NCBI RefSeq assembly: GCF_030409055.1
Contig: NZ_CP116619.1
Coordinates: 2,432,628-2,496,627, forward strand
From: Trichocoleus desertorum NBK24
GTDB taxonomy: Bacteria; Cyanobacteriota; Cyanobacteriia; FACHB-46
DNA: 64,000 nt
Reading direction: 5' to 3'
Notes under the pieces: generated by a model
The model's input: the letters and a program-made list of their open reading frames with translations, nothing else
Told to the model about the DNA's origin: nothing
Database searches by the model: none
Translations under genes and position numbers: made by a program
Shown here: positions 35,068-46,465 of the stretch, piece by piece
Layout: each line of letters starts with the position of its first letter
Position numbering within the stretch: position 1 is the stretch's first letter

Positions 35068-38000
35068 GCTTGATACTGTTGCCGCTCAGCTTTTAAAGCG
35101 GTTTTGACGCTGTCATATTCCGCTTCAATTTGTTGCATCCGTTCGCGGGCTGCTTCAAGGCGGCTAGGTTGAGCGATCGCAGCTAACTCCTCACATAAAT
35201 CAGCTAGTGTCTTAGCTCCTAAAGTCACGCTACTGGCTTTAAGACTGTGCGCGGCTTGATGCAGGGCAGTGAAGTCTTCTTGGACTAGAGCTAACCACAT
35301 GCTTTGTAGAGCTTTGGGGCCATCCTCTAAGTAGGTGTCAATCACTTCGACTAAAAACTCAATCGCATCCTCTCCCACTAGCTCCTGCAAGGCTTGTAGA
35401 GCTTGCCGATTCAAGACATCTTCTGGCGATCGCGCGTCCCCTACCCTGAAAACTGGAGTATTGGATGGGCAGGCGTTCAAGGCTTTGACGAGCGTATCTA
35501 GTCGAATGGGCTTGCTGACATAGTCATTCATGCCAGAAGCTTTACAAAGTTCGCGATCGCCCTGCATGGCGTTTGCCGTCATCGCAATGATGTAAGGGCG
35601 AGTTTCGGGGGGCCACTCTTGGCAAATGCGACGAGTTGCAGTCAGGCCATCCATTTCGGGCATTTGCACATCCATCAGCACCACATCATAAACTTGCCGC
35701 CGTAATGCTGCTAATACCTCTAAGCCATTCGCAGCAATATCCGCTCGGTAGCCCAATTGCTGCAACAAATGTATAGCCACCTTTTGGTTGACCACATTGT
35801 CTTCGGCTAGCAGAATCCTTAGAGGATGGCGTTCTGCAATCTGAGCATCAAAGCGGGAGTAGCTAGAGCGAGCAGCGCGCGATGGTGTTGGCACTCCGGC
35901 AAAAATTTCATTGAGAGCGTCGTAGAAGTGAGACTGCTTAACGGGCTTACTGAGAACTGCGGCAAAGTTTGAGCTTTGTCTGGCAACTCCAGTTTGCTGG
36001 AGAGTCGTCAGCAAGATGAGAGCTAGTTGTTGACCATCCTTTTGCTGACGCATGGTAGTAGCCAACATCAAACCGTCAGTGGTTGGCATTTGCTGATCGA
36101 TCACCGCCACATCAAACTCTTCTCCCTGATCCAACCAGGCCAAGGCCTCTGCGGCAGAGCTGGCCGCCCGTGCCCTCATGCCCCAAGATTGAGCTTGTAG
36201 CATCAAGTTTTGGCGGCTAGTGGCGTTGTCATCCACAATCAACAATCGCTTCTTAGTTAAGCTGGGCAGGCGGACATTGAAACTAGTCGATAAGTCCTCC
36301 GCCACCTTGGCAACAACTGAAAAATAGAAATTGGAGCCAGAGCCTGCCTCGCTATCTACCCAGATTCTGCCTCCCATCAGTTCGCTCAGCCGTTGACTGA
36401 TGACTAATCCTAGACCTGTGCCCCCATATTGGCGGCTGGTGGAAGAGTCGATTTGGGTAAACGGCTGAAATAAGCGATCCAGGCGATCGCTCGGAATCCC
36501 CACTCCCGTATCCCGAATCGCAAATCTGACTGCGTATTCCGTAGTTTCAGAAGACTCAGCCTCGCAGCTACGTAGCAGTTGACGCGCCTTGACTTCCACT
36601 GTGACTTCGCCTGCTTCCGTAAACTTGACCGCGTTGCCAACCAGATTTACTAGGATTTGTCGGAGTCGAGTGACATCACCCACCAGGGCAACAGGCGTGT
36701 TCGGTTCAATCAGATAAGCTAGCTCTAAATTTTTCTCCGCTGCTTTGGGTGAGAGTAAATCTAGAACGCCCTCAATACAGGTACGCAGGTCAAAAGGTTG
36801 CTCCTCTAAATCGAGCCTGCCAGATTCGATTTTGGAGAAGTCAAGAATATCGTTAATGATGGCAAGGAGCGATTCACCACTGGTGCGGATCGTTTCAGCA
36901 AAATCTTGCTGCCGATCTGTGAGCGGAGTATCTAGTAATAACCCAGTCATGCCAATCACAGCATTCATGGGAGTACGAATTTCGTGGCTCATGGTGGCTA
37001 GAAATTCACTTTTAGCTCGGTTAGCCGCCTCTGCTGTTTGCTTAGCTTTCTCTAAAGCTAAATATTGTTCAGTCAAGCGCTCTCGTTGGTCAGTTTCCTG
37101 CTCTAAAAGATAGGCTTGAGCCAAGGCAATGCCCACCTGATCAGCCACTGATTCCAGCAAGCTAATGTCATCTGTAGTCCAGTGGCGATAGGCATCGCAT
37201 TGATGGAGAGAAATCACTCCATTCGGTTCGCCTTGATAGGAAGTCCGCACAGCCAGTAACGACTTCAAGCCTGTGTGATCCCAAGCAGAACTTACAGCTT
37301 GCAGGCGGACATCCTGCGTCACGTTGTCAGAGGCGATCGCTTGGTCCTGAGCCAACACAGAGGTGATAAATGGATTATTGGCAACTGGCACGTTGGCATG
37401 AGCCACTGAATCATAACCAGGCTCCAAATACTCAGCCACGACTGGAATTTGAGGAGATGGACTGGCAATGTAAGTCCGAATCAAGCAGCGATTAACCCCA
37501 AAGGCTTGGCCAATCTGCAATGCCGCCGTCCGAAAAATTTTCTGGGTATTTAAGCTCTGGCGAATTTCTTGCGTAATCTGCTTGAGCAATATAGCTCGAT
37601 GAAACTGATGATGGAGCGCGGCCTTCGCCTGTTGCCTCTGAGTAATATCTCGATAGCTGATGACAGTGCCAACGATGTTGTTGCCGAGCTTTTGGGGCTT
37701 AGAATAACGCTCAAGGCTTCTACCATCTTGAAGCTGAAAAACAATACAACTAACGACATCAGGGTTGGTGTAAGACTCATGAGCTTGAGCCAGAAACTCT
37801 TCTGGTTCTTGCAGTTGCGTTAGAGCAAAGTCAACAAATTGCTTGTTTTCTCGCGATCGCATAATTGGCTCAGGAACCCGCCATAACTCCACAAATTTGT
37901 GGTTCCAAATCACCATAGTCCCAGCCGAATCTACTGCCACAATGCCATCAGCCGTAGATTCTAGGGTTGCCTGAAGCAGTGAAAAAGACTGGTCTAGTTC

Positions 38001-39569
38001 TCTCTCCGTAGCACGACGCTCCGTGACATCAATGCCAGTACTAACTACGTACTCCACCACCTCAGCAGAGTCTAGAAGCACAGTATTAGACCAAGCAATT
38101 AAACGACGCCCCCCTGATCTAGTCAACCAATAGTTTTCATGCTGGTTAGGAAATTGCCCCGCTCGTAACTGGGCAAATACAGTTTTAATTCCTGCCATTT
38201 CTTCAGGGGCAGCGAACAGATCCCAAAACGGTTTACCCCTTACTTCTGCAAAGGAATACCCTGTGATTTGCTCGCAAGTCCGATTGAAGCGCACAATTCG
38301 TCCTTGAGTATCCAGCACAACCACTAAAGCGGCAGAGGTGTCTAGGATGGTGGACACAAAATTGCGTTCTTGCCACAAAGCTGCTTCTACCTGCTGACGC
38401 TCTCGAACTTCTTGATTTACCAAATAGTAAACAACTGACAGAATCCCCAGATGCAGCAATAGCCCTAGAGAGAAGATCACCAACGTTTGTTGGGTGCTAG
38501 TTGCAGATGCCTGAGATTGTTGCAGCAGTACCTGCTTGGCTTGTTGCTGCATTGTCAACGTGAGGTCTTGGATGTCACCGAGGTTGCCTTTTCCCTCCTC
38601 TACCAGGACACGCTCTACTGCGGATTCCAGCCCGTACTGGCTACGCAAATCAATCGTTTGCTGTAGCTCCACCAGCCTTTGAGAAATTAACGCCTCTAAA
38701 GTTCTGAAGTTCCGCTGCTGGTTAGCATCCTGCTGAGTCAAGCTGCGGAGAAGATTTAGGTCTTGCTTAATTACCTGCAAAGCCTCGTTATAAGGAGCCA
38801 GATAAGAAGTTTTACCTGTGATCAAGTAACTCCGCTGATTAGTTTCAGCCTCCTTGAGTTGCGCGATCGTATCTCCTAAGCTGTCTAACAACCGATGGGT
38901 TTGCTCAACTGAATTACTGGCTATTTGGAGTTGAGTGGCACTGCGGTTTGCAGCAAATCCAGTCATCAACAAAACACCAGCAAGTAGCGCAAAACCACTG
39001 CGAATCTTAAAGCCAAACTGATAACGCTTTTTTTCAGGTTGCTTGCGTTCAACGGCGGTATGGGCAAGGCTGGCTAAATTACGCCGCAATTCTAGCTGGG
39101 TGATGACTTGACGGGCTAAAGCATACAGGGCTTCAATTTGCCAATCACTCAGCTGCCGGGGGACATAGTCAATCACGCAAAGGGTGCCCAACGGATAGCC
39201 TTCGGGTGTAATTAGAGGCACGCCTGCATAGAAGCGGATTTTGGGCGCTGAAGTGACAAGAGGGTTAGTAGCAAACCGCTCATCCGCTAAGGTATCTGGA
39301 ACGATGAAAGCTTTTGGTTTGTGGAGGGCATGAGCACAAAAGGCCACATCTCTGGGCGTTTCTTGAACATCCAAGCCCACCTTCGACTTGAACCACTGAC
39401 GCCTCGCATCGACCAGACTGACTAGGGCAATGGGAGTTTCGCAGATTTGAGCGGCAAGGCGAGTCAGGTCATCAAATGCCTGTTCTGGAGCGGTATCCAG
39501 AATTTTGTATTGAGAGAGCGCTTCAAGCCTTGCTGATTCATTGCTAGGCAAAGGTGCCTTCATTGTCAA
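35064..39569 (-). CDS. Hybrid sensor histidine kinase (GAF-CHASE3-PAS-PAS-GAF-HK-REC-REC-Hpt)
   Basis: A 1501-residue multidomain kinase. An N-terminal GAF domain spans about 20-165. TM segments at about 190-206 and 365-386 bracket a CHASE3-like sensor ([20 protein letters not shown]). Two PAS domains (about 400-640) and a second GAF (about 660-815) follow. HisKA has the phospho-site [15 protein letters not shown], then an HATPase domain. REC1 ([18 protein letters not shown]), REC2 ([22 protein letters not shown]) and a C-terminal Hpt ([12 protein letters not shown]) form a full phosphorelay. No response-regulator gene is adjacent, so the partner and signal are unknown. Confidence 0.92.
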   Translation of the reverse strand: MTMKAPLPSNESARLEALSQYKILDTAPEQAFDDLTRLAAQICETPIALVSLVDARRQWFKSKVGLDVQETPRDVAFCAHALHKPKAFIVPDTLADERFATNPLVTSAPKIRFYAGVPLITPEGYPLGTLCVIDYVPRQLSDWQIEALYALARQVITQLELRRNLASLAHTAVERKQPEKKRYQFGFKIRSGFALLAGVLLMTGFAANRSATQLQIASNSVEQTHRLLDSLGDTIAQLKEAETNQRSYLITGKTSYLAPYNEALQVIKQDLNLLRSLTQQDANQQRNFRTLEALISQRLVELQQTIDLRSQYGLESAVERVLVEEGKGNLGDIQDLTLTMQQQAKQVLLQQSQASATSTQQTLVIFSLGLLLHLGILSVVYYLVNQEVRERQQVEAALWQERNFVSTILDTSAALVVVLDTQGRIVRFNRTCEQITGYSFAEVRGKPFWDLFAAPEEMAGIKTVFAQLRAGQFPNQHENYWLTRSGGRRLIAWSNTVLLDSAEVVEYVVSTGIDVTERRATERELDQSFSLLQATLESTADGIVAVDSAGTMVIWNHKFVELWRVPEPIMRSRENKQFVDFALTQLQEPEEFLAQAHESYTNPDVVSCIVFQLQDGRSLERYSKPQKLGNNIVGTVISYRDITQRQQAKAALHHQFHRAILLKQITQEIRQSLNTQKIFRTAALQIGQAFGVNRCLIRTYIASPSPQIPVVAEYLEPGYDSVAHANVPVANNPFITSVLAQDQAIASDNVTQDVRLQAVSSAWDHTGLKSLLAVRTSYQGEPNGVISLHQCDAYRHWTTDDISLLESVADQVGIALAQAYLLEQETDQRERLTEQYLALEKAKQTAEAANRAKSEFLATMSHEIRTPMNAVIGMTGLLLDTPLTDRQQDFAETIRTSGESLLAIINDILDFSKIESGRLDLEEQPFDLRTCIEGVLDLLSPKAAEKNLELAYLIEPNTPVALVGDVTRLRQILVNLVGNAVKFTEAGEVTVEVKARQLLRSCEAESSETTEYAVRFAIRDTGVGIPSDRLDRLFQPFTQIDSSTSRQYGGTGLGLVISQRLSELMGGRIWVDSEAGSGSNFYFSVVAKVAEDLSTSFNVRLPSLTKKRLLIVDDNATSRQNLMLQAQSWGMRARAASSAAEALAWLDQGEEFDVAVIDQQMPTTDGLMLATTMRQQKDGQQLALILLTTLQQTGVARQSSNFAAVLSKPVKQSHFYDALNEIFAGVPTPSRAARSSYSRFDAQIAERHPLRILLAEDNVVNQKVAIHLLQQLGYRADIAANGLEVLAALRRQVYDVVLMDVQMPEMDGLTATRRICQEWPPETRPYIIAMTANAMQGDRELCKASGMNDYVSKPIRLDTLVKALNACPSNTPVFRVGDARSPEDVLNRQALQALQELVGEDAIEFLVEVIDTYLEDGPKALQSMWLALVQEDFTALHQAAHSLKASSVTLGAKTLADLCEELAAIAQPSRLEAARERMQQIEAEYDSVKTALKAERQQYQA

Positions 39570-39943
39570 TCTCCCCTTGAGCAGCCCATCTCGTCAGTGC
39601 TGTTAATTCTGTTAACTTTAGCGATCGCAACCTGTGCAACCCCACCAGAGCTAGCTTTGGCAGTATTAGATTTGGCCTAGAAACAGATTGATGTCTGATT
39701 AAGCTTTGTGCAAACATTCGATCATTCCAGGTTGTCAGCCTCTATCCTTATCCAAGCATTGCCCAAGCATTGCCTAAACAGTCCCCACTACTTGCTTGAA
39801 GCTACCAGGCCAAGAAACCTTAGGCTATTCAAGTGCAGTTGTAACGAACTCTGTCGCGAACGCTGTCCTGTTAGTATTCCCGAAAAATTTCTTTAGGCAA
39901 TGGTGCCCATTCTCAGAACAGGCAACTGCTGAGGAACCTCCCT
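39570..39943. other. Intergenic gap between kinase and ggt
   Basis: The 374 bases separate divergent genes and should contain both promoters. I find no convincing gene, repeat or RNA. Confidence 0.4.
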
Positions 39944-41728
39944 ATGTTTCTACGTTATCAACCCCATCAACCTCCTAATTTAAGCTTGCCTCATCCTTAC
40001 TTGTATCACCGCAAACAATGGGCGATCGCACTTGTTTCCAGTTGTGCTGTGGTTTTAGCCGTTGGACAGCAGAGCTTAGCCGCTTTTATTACCCCCCAGC
40101 GAAGTCAGCAGGGCATGGTGGTGTCAGCCCATCCCCAAGCCAGTGATGTAGGGCTGAGAACATTGCAACAGGGAGGTAATGCTGTAGATGCTGCCGTGGC
40201 TACTGCCTTTGCCATTTCAGTCGTAGAACCTTTCTCAGCGGGCATCGGGGGTGGGGGCTTCTTGCTATTTCATGCGGGTGAAACGGGTGAAACTACAGCC
40301 CTGGACTTTCGTGAGCAAGCTCCGCAACTCGCAACTCGCCAGATGTTTTTGGATGCCCAAGGACGAGTTCGCTCCCAAGCGAGCATAAATGGACATTTGG
40401 CAGTCGCGGTGCCCGGAACAGTGGCGGGACTCCATGAGGTACATCAACGCTATGGTCAGTTGCCTTGGGCAAAAGTGGTAGCGCCATCGATCCAGCTAGC
40501 TCAGAGCGGCTTCGTGGTTACGCCTCGCTTTGTGGGGTCTGTAGAGGCGCGTAAGACAGTAATTTTGCAAAACTCAGCCGCTCGCCAAGTTTTCACCCGC
40601 AACGGAACCCCATATCGCGTGGGCGATCGCTTGGTGCAGCGAGATTTAGCCAAGACTTTGCAAGCGATCGCTCAAGATCCTCAAAGCTTTTATCGGGGAT
40701 GGATTGCAGAGGCGATCGCCCGCGACATGGCAAAAAATGGAGGCTTAATTACCGTTAACGATCTCCAGCGTTATCGCCCTACCTGGCGCACACCGCTTTG
40801 TGGCCCCTTTCGGCAATATCAAGTCTGCTCCATGCCTCCACCTTCGTCGGGGGGCGTTCACCTCTTACAAATGTTGAACATTCTAGGAGAGACCGATCTG
40901 AAAGCTTGGGGTTGGCGCAGCCCAAACGCTCTGCACTTGCTGGCTAGTGCGATGCAAATTGCCTACGCGGATCGCGCTGTCTATCTAGGTGATCCTAAGT
41001 TTGTTCAAGTTCCAGTTAAAGCCTTAACCAGTCGAGCTTACGCAACGACGCGGCGACGAGAAATTTCACCCCAGCAGGCCCGCTCCTCGAAAGTTGTGAA
41101 AGCGGTGGAGCCAGCCGTTTTGCAGCGATTTATGGCCCAGGCCGAATCTAATGACACTAGCCATCTCACAGTGGTAGACTCTGCCCGGAATGCAGTCAGT
41201 CTCACGTTTACAATCAACGGTGGCTTTGGGGCGGGGGTCGTAGCACCGGGGACAGGAATTTTGCTCAACAACGAAATGGATGATTTTGCGATCGCCCCTG
41301 GTGTTCCTAATCTTTATGGGCTGGTAGGAAATGAGGCTAATGCGATCGCTCCTGGCAAAATCCCGCTTTCCAGCATGACCCCCACCATTGTCACAGAGCA
41401 AGGCAAGTTACGTTTGGCAGTAGGCTCTCCCGGTGGTAGCACGATTATTACCACCGTTTTTCAGATTGTTCTAAACGCTTTGGTCTATGACATGGATGCT
41501 GGCGCTGCTGTTTCTGCCTCTCGCATTCATCACCAATGGCTACCCGACACCCTAAGAGTAGAACCTTGGGGGCTAGATGCAGCAACCCTAAAAGATTTAC
41601 GTCAGCGAGGCTACAAACTCCAAGAGCAAACCCCTTGGGGCAACGCCAATTTAATTATTGCCACTCCCAATGGTGCTCTCGAAGGAGCGACTGATCCACG
41701 AGGAGAAGGAGCAGTCCGAGGTTTTTAG
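39944..41728 (+). CDS. ggt: Gamma-glutamyltransferase
   Basis: A 594-residue exported enzyme that cleaves glutathione and other gamma-glutamyl compounds. A hydrophobic N-terminal segment (WAIALVSSCAVVLAVGQQS) is the export signal. GGNAVDAAVATAFAISVVEP and GIGGGGFLLFH are family hallmarks. Autocleavage should occur before the Thr in NDTSHLTVVD, near residue 403. The small-subunit signatures NNEMDDF, PLSSMTPTIV and GSPGGSTIITT follow. The length is normal. Confidence 0.93.
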   Translation: MFLRYQPHQPPNLSLPHPYLYHRKQWAIALVSSCAVVLAVGQQSLAAFITPQRSQQGMVVSAHPQASDVGLRTLQQGGNAVDAAVATAFAISVVEPFSAGIGGGGFLLFHAGETGETTALDFREQAPQLATRQMFLDAQGRVRSQASINGHLAVAVPGTVAGLHEVHQRYGQLPWAKVVAPSIQLAQSGFVVTPRFVGSVEARKTVILQNSAARQVFTRNGTPYRVGDRLVQRDLAKTLQAIAQDPQSFYRGWIAEAIARDMAKNGGLITVNDLQRYRPTWRTPLCGPFRQYQVCSMPPPSSGGVHLLQMLNILGETDLKAWGWRSPNALHLLASAMQIAYADRAVYLGDPKFVQVPVKALTSRAYATTRRREISPQQARSSKVVKAVEPAVLQRFMAQAESNDTSHLTVVDSARNAVSLTFTINGGFGAGVVAPGTGILLNNEMDDFAIAPGVPNLYGLVGNEANAIAPGKIPLSSMTPTIVTEQGKLRLAVGSPGGSTIITTVFQIVLNALVYDMDAGAAVSASRIHHQWLPDTLRVEPWGLDAATLKDLRQRGYKLQEQTPWGNANLIIATPNGALEGATDPRGEGAVRGF

Positions 41729-41735
41729 CCTGCCC

Positions 41736-41942
41736 CTAAGCAGTGTGACGTAGCACCTCTAACTCCAGCATGGCATCGATCATGGCCCAAGCTTTACCTA
41801 AAGCTTCGTTCAGCTCTGTGACTCGAATGCCATAGCGTATTCTGCCGCGCTGCCATTGCAACCACACACCTCGGTCGTGGTCTGCCTTCTTGAGGTAAAT
41901 CGGAATTGCGTGGTAGGTTGTGTAGGGTTTTAAAGGGGCCAT
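41736..41942 (-). CDS. Small hypothetical protein
   Basis: A 68-residue protein, MAPLKPYTTYHAIPIYLKKA to MLELEVLRHTA. It contains WLQWQRGRIRYGIRVTELNEAL, consistent with a beta hairpin and helices, like other short cyanobacterial proteins. I chose the Met at 41942; the frame is open to 42002. It is convergent with ggt, seven bases apart. Confidence 0.6.
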   Translation of the reverse strand: MAPLKPYTTYHAIPIYLKKADHDRGVWLQWQRGRIRYGIRVTELNEALGKAWAMIDAMLELEVLRHTA

Positions 41943-42002
41943 TACTAAAACCTCGATGCCAAAAATAATTGAGTTTATTGAGAGATTAATCGCGGATTGC
42001 AC

Positions 42003-42491
42003 CCAGGTGATCGTAAGGATTTAATTTTATCTATAGCCGTAATTCTACTAACCAGATGGGTAAGTTGAATCCACCTTTTTAGATAAATATTTAATCCCCT
42101 CTAAAGATATATAGAAATGTAGCGATCGCCTTTGGCAACTACTTTTCGCAGCCATGTAATTCCGGACAAAAGCTTCTCCAAGAAGTTTTTGGTTACCTAC
42201 AAATACTTAGTTCCACACTTATTCAAAGTTTCCGTAAATTTTCGGTAAAGTTTTTGTAAGCTTATTTTCTCTAACAGAGAATACTTGATGCCTATTTAGC
42301 TTTGGCTCTACGGTGTCATGCCTGCCAATTTACCCCTTTTAGGTGATTCCAACGGTTAGATGTTTCTACTGAGTATCTGTACCTAAACTTCTATTGGCCG
42401 AAATCTGGGGAAGAGATTAGGATAGAAGCCTCGATCATCGCCCGCATCTAAACCGCCTCAACTTAATAAGGATTCAGAGGATTCAGCGCCT
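42003..42491. other. AT-rich intergenic region
   Basis: No gene is supported in these 489 bases. It includes one HIP1 site and AT-rich stretches (42180-42260) likely to hold promoters for both neighbours. I see no clear repeat. Confidence 0.4.
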
Positions 42492-43091
42492 ATGGAACCA
42501 ACTATCAGTCATGCATTAAAAGAGTGGGCTGTAGCTGTCAACGCCTTGGCGCAGGGACACACTATTCTGCTGTTACGCAAGGGAGGAATTAAAGAGCAAG
42601 GTGGGGCTTTCCAGGTCGCTTACGACCAAGTGCTACTCTACCCTACCTACGAGCACCAAAAACCTGAACTGCTCAAGCCTAACTATGCGGCTCAAGTTCA
42701 ATCAGTATCATCAGGTTGGCACCCTGAAACGGTTCCTATTAGCGCTTGGGCTCAAATCACTCACATTATCCAGGTCAGTGAGGCAGCAACCTTGGCTCAA
42801 CTGCTCCCCTTCCACGTCTGGAATGAGCAGTTTGTAGGCGATCGCTTAAAGTGGAAACCCCGGACACCGCTGTATTTACTGCTGCTACGAACCTATCGTC
42901 TCCCGCAGACCCAAATGATTCCCTATCATCTAGAGTATGGAGGGTGCCAATCGTGGATTGATTTAGCTACCTCGATTTCACTAGCTGATTCAGTACCAGC
43001 GCTCAACGATGCCGAGTACAGTCACCAGACCCAGATGATTCAAACGACGATCCATGAATCGACAGCTCAGACGACAGTGACTTCCCTGTGA
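42492..43091 (+). CDS. DUF1802 family protein
   Basis: A 199-residue protein with ALKEWAVAVNALAQGHTILLL-RKGGI near the start, then LLYPTYEHQ and WNEQFVGDRLKWKPRTPLYLLLLR, as in DUF1802. The family is largely cyanobacterial and of unknown function. A Ser/Thr/Gln-rich tail ends it. Confidence 0.85.
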   Translation: MEPTISHALKEWAVAVNALAQGHTILLLRKGGIKEQGGAFQVAYDQVLLYPTYEHQKPELLKPNYAAQVQSVSSGWHPETVPISAWAQITHIIQVSEAATLAQLLPFHVWNEQFVGDRLKWKPRTPLYLLLLRTYRLPQTQMIPYHLEYGGCQSWIDLATSISLADSVPALNDAEYSHQTQMIQTTIHESTAQTTVTSL

Positions 43092-43145
43092 CTATAAAAT
43101 AACGCTATTCATTACTCATTCCACCCTTTTCTCCACAGCATCACC

Positions 43146-43559
43146 ATGCCTAAGCAAAGAAGTCGGTTAGCTGAACGTCCGTCCACTCGCAATAGACAAC
43201 CCATGTCTTTTACGCTAGAAAATATTACGCAAAGAGATTTCTTTGTTGCCCTAGGAATATGGGCCTTTCTGGAAGTTTTGGCTCTCCTACTGTTTCCAGC
43301 AATGGGGTTAATCAAACCGGGCGATCGCTTGCAGGGATGGATCGCGACCAGTATCCCACTAGGGTTAATTGGGGCGTTCTTAGTGGGCGCAAGTTCGCAG
43401 TATATCAATGTCACTGTGGATCGCGCAGATAGAACGAACAAGCCTTTGCTGATTTTGTTAGGGCAAGCTGTGGGCTGGCTGGGTCTAGCGGGTGTTCTAT
43501 TTCCCCTAATCGTCGTGGCAATTGAGTTCTTTACGAATACACTCGGCAAAGCAGGTTGA
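43146..43559 (+). CDS. DUF3082 membrane protein
   Basis: A 137-residue protein with a basic N-terminus, then three or four membrane segments: FFVALGIWAFLEVLALLLFP, IPLGLIGAFLVGASSQYI, and LLILLGQAVGWLGLAGVLFP with IVVAIEFF. The pattern fits cyanobacterial DUF3082. Function is unknown. It starts 54 bases after the DUF1802 gene and may share its transcript. Confidence 0.85.
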   Translation: MPKQRSRLAERPSTRNRQPMSFTLENITQRDFFVALGIWAFLEVLALLLFPAMGLIKPGDRLQGWIATSIPLGLIGAFLVGASSQYINVTVDRADRTNKPLLILLGQAVGWLGLAGVLFPLIVVAIEFFTNTLGKAG

Positions 43560-43664
43560 GGTAGAACTGCAAGTTGCCATTCTAGCGCCAGCAAATTAAC
43601 TCGCTGAACACGGGTAATTTATATCACACCTGTCTAGCTTGGCTGCGGTCAAAGTTCGCCGATT

Positions 43665-43820
43665 TCAGGGCTGAGCCAAGAGTTGCACAGAGTTAGTGGA
43701 TGCTTGGCTGGGGGAGGTGACACGCTTGAGTTGCGCATGGCCTGAGAGGAAAGCAACAGCAGCAGTAATGGCGATCGCATTAATGACAAGAGTGCTGCGT
43801 GAGGAAATGGAGTCGGACAT
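43665..43820 (-). CDS. Small single-span protein, unannotated size class
   Basis: A 51-residue frame: MSDSISSRSTLVINAIAIT, then AAVAFLSGHAQLKRV, ending SVQLLAQP. One hydrophobic segment (about 11-26) could be a signal peptide or anchor. HIP1 is read in frame (NAIAI). It is divergent from the helicase gene at 44005. No homologue is recognised, so this is a moderate-confidence call. Confidence 0.45.
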   Translation of the reverse strand: MSDSISSRSTLVINAIAITAAVAFLSGHAQLKRVTSPSQASTNSVQLLAQP

Positions 43821-44004
43821 GACGATAACAGGAAATGAATGCTAGTTTCGTTATGACATTCCCTCCAGCTAGTTCACGTGATCTTACAGGTGTTTATCTG
43901 TAATCTCCGTCACAAAATCTCTGTCACAAGAAGGCTTGGAGCGATTTGTTTGGGCAATGGTGCAATGGCGATCGCTCCGTAACTCTGATGCCTAAGGATC
44001 AGTT

Positions 44005-46377
44005 ATGACTTCCCAAATCCCCGCCAACTCAGACACCAATCTTTTCGACGCGCTCACCCCCAGTCCTTTAGGAAGCAAGCCAACGCTTGAATCTCTAGGT
44101 GAGCTAAGAGCAAAAGCTCTAGAACAAATTCGAGCGAGTTTGCGGCCTGGACAGCAGCAAATGGCAGATTGGCAAGGTGGGCCGTTGGCAGTTTCTGCGG
44201 TGCCTGGGGCAGGAAAGTCAACGGGGATGGCAGGGGCAGCGGCGATCGCGATCGCGCGTTACCAATTGCATAGCAGCCGTCAACTGGTCGTCGTCACCTT
44301 TACCCGATCGGCTGCGGCTAATGTTAAGGCCAAAATTCGCCAAGCCCTGAGAGCTATGTCTCTCCCTCAGGGGGGCTTTGTGGTGCAAACGCTACATGGT
44401 CTGGCCCTCAATATTGCTACCCGACACCCCGATCTTTCTGGGCTTAACTTAGAGCGCTTAACCTTAATCTCACCTACCCAAAGTCACCGCTTGATCAGGG
44501 CTTGTATTGAGCAATGGATTGCTGATCATCCAGCTTTGTACCAACGGTTGCTGGAAGGGCAACACTTCGATGGAGAAGAAACAGAGCGATTGCGGCGACA
44601 GTCAGTGCTGCGGACAGAAGTACTACCCGAACTGGCTCAAACTGTAATTCATGAAGCCAAGAGTTCGGGTTTGTTGCCTGAAGATTTGCAGCGCTTGAGT
44701 CAGGAAATTACCTCGGATGGTTATGGAGTCTTAGAAGTCGCCGCTGGGCTGTATGAACGGTATCAAACTTTGCTGCGATCGCGAGACTTCATCGATTACG
44801 ACGAAATGATTTTGTCTGCCCTGCGAGTCTTAGAAAATGACAGCGCTCGCCAGCTTTGGCAAACCCAAACTTTTGCAGTGTTTGAAGACGAAGCCCAAGA
44901 CTCTACACCCCTTCAAACCCGGTTATTGGAGATCTTGTCTACCGATCCCAGGAATGCTGAGCAATTACCTAACTTAGTGCAAGTGGGCGATCCCAACCAA
45001 GCCATCAACTCCACCTTTACCCCGGCTGACCCCATTTTCTTTCGAGAATTTTGTGAAAGTTGTGGCACCCAAGACCGATTAGTCACGATGGATCAGGCGG
45101 GTCGCAGCACCCAGATTATTATTGATGCTGCTAATTTTGTCTTGGAATGGGTAAATCGCACCTATGGAAGTCAGCGATCGCCCGCTTCACCTCCAGGTAA
45201 CGAGACAGCTCTCCCTTTCCGACCCCAGCACATTCATCCCGTTGATCCACAAGATCCCCAACCCGATGCCAACCCAGCTCCCACCGGACGGGGTTTAGAG
45301 CTACACACCCCCCGTGACCCTTATCACACGGCCGAGCTAATTGGGCAGCGGGTCATAGAGCTGTTTGGACAAGATCTCCAAACGCAAGCAGCCATCCTGG
45401 TGCGCGAAAATAAGCAGGGACGCTTTATTGCAGAGAACTTAAGTTACCTCAAGCGAGATTACGGCATTGAAGTTTACGATGTTGGCGATCGCGATCGGCA
45501 CTCGAAAGTCCCTGGCGAGATTCTGGCACTGCTGCAATTTATCGATCGCCCCCATTCCCCCGACAACTTAAAAGCGGCGCTGAGCGTCTTAGTAGAGCGG
45601 CAGTTAATCCCCTCACAAGACTTAAATGCGATCGCCAGTCTCCCAGAACAGTTTCTATATCCTGGCCCGCTTGACCCTCCACAAAGCGATCCAGTACAAA
45701 AGGCCCGCCGTTTCTGCAACAGCTTGCTCCGAGCCCGCTTGGAGTTGCCCCATTATCAATTCATTTCCTTCCTAGCTTTAGCGCTGAATTATGATCAAGC
45801 GGAATTGGCTACAGCAGACAAGCTAGCCGAACGCATTGCGCAACAAACGGTAGGGGATAGCTCCATGACTGCAATGTTGATGCGGCTGAGCGAAATCGTG
45901 AGTTCAGAGAAATTTGAACCTGTAGAAACAGAGAACTCAGAAGCTCGTTACACGCGATCGGGACAACTGACCATTATCACGATGCACAAGGCTAAGGGGT
46001 TGGATTGGGATTATGTGTTTCTTCCCTTTCTGCATGAGCAAACCATTCCTGGCGGTCTGAGAATTCTGCCGCAATCTCAGTTTCTTGGGGACTTTACCTT
46101 GGCAGAAGTGGCTCGTGCCCAAATTCGCGCTAGCCTACATGGTCAGTTTCCCTTACCCGATGTGGCAACGGCTTGGGAGCGGGCAGGGCAGTTGAAACTA
46201 GCAGAAGAGTTTCGGCTGCTTTATGTTGCAATGACTCGTGCCAAACGCCTGTTGTGGATGTCTGCGGCCCAAAAAGCGCCCTTTACTTGGAATAAACCCA
46301 ACAATTTAGAAGACAAAAAACCCTGCCCCGTTTTACCCGCCCTAAAACGCCAGTTTCCTGAAGCGGTAATTTCCTGA
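44005..46377 (+). CDS. UvrD/PcrA-type ATP-dependent DNA helicase
   Basis: A 790-residue SF1 helicase. Motif I is SAVPGAGKSTGMAG near residue 69, Ia LVVVTFTRSAAANVKAKI, II FEDEAQDS, III QVGDPNQAI, and V/VI ITMHKAKGLDWDYVFLP and LLYVAMTRAKRLLWMSA. The region around 395-430 is Pro/Asp-rich and longer than usual. It may act in recombinational repair or replication restart; the exact subfamily is unclear. Confidence 0.9.
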   Translation: MTSQIPANSDTNLFDALTPSPLGSKPTLESLGELRAKALEQIRASLRPGQQQMADWQGGPLAVSAVPGAGKSTGMAGAAAIAIARYQLHSSRQLVVVTFTRSAAANVKAKIRQALRAMSLPQGGFVVQTLHGLALNIATRHPDLSGLNLERLTLISPTQSHRLIRACIEQWIADHPALYQRLLEGQHFDGEETERLRRQSVLRTEVLPELAQTVIHEAKSSGLLPEDLQRLSQEITSDGYGVLEVAAGLYERYQTLLRSRDFIDYDEMILSALRVLENDSARQLWQTQTFAVFEDEAQDSTPLQTRLLEILSTDPRNAEQLPNLVQVGDPNQAINSTFTPADPIFFREFCESCGTQDRLVTMDQAGRSTQIIIDAANFVLEWVNRTYGSQRSPASPPGNETALPFRPQHIHPVDPQDPQPDANPAPTGRGLELHTPRDPYHTAELIGQRVIELFGQDLQTQAAILVRENKQGRFIAENLSYLKRDYGIEVYDVGDRDRHSKVPGEILALLQFIDRPHSPDNLKAALSVLVERQLIPSQDLNAIASLPEQFLYPGPLDPPQSDPVQKARRFCNSLLRARLELPHYQFISFLALALNYDQAELATADKLAERIAQQTVGDSSMTAMLMRLSEIVSSEKFEPVETENSEARYTRSGQLTIITMHKAKGLDWDYVFLPFLHEQTIPGGLRILPQSQFLGDFTLAEVARAQIRASLHGQFPLPDVATAWERAGQLKLAEEFRLLYVAMTRAKRLLWMSAAQKAPFTWNKPNNLEDKKPCPVLPALKRQFPEAVIS

Positions 46378-46393
46378 GTAGTAAGCACAAAAA

Positions 46394-46433
46394 ATGCGAT
46401 CGCCCTCCAATTTCTCTAGAGTTGCGATCGCAC
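46394..46433. terminator. HIP1-based hairpin between convergent genes
   Basis: Two GCGATCGC copies with outer T and A bases form an arm pair of about nine bases between the helicase stop and the VKOR stop. A clear T-run is absent. It may serve as a bidirectional terminator. Confidence 0.35.
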
Positions 46434-46465
46434 TGAACTTATTTTGCTTAGCGGTCAATCAAGGA

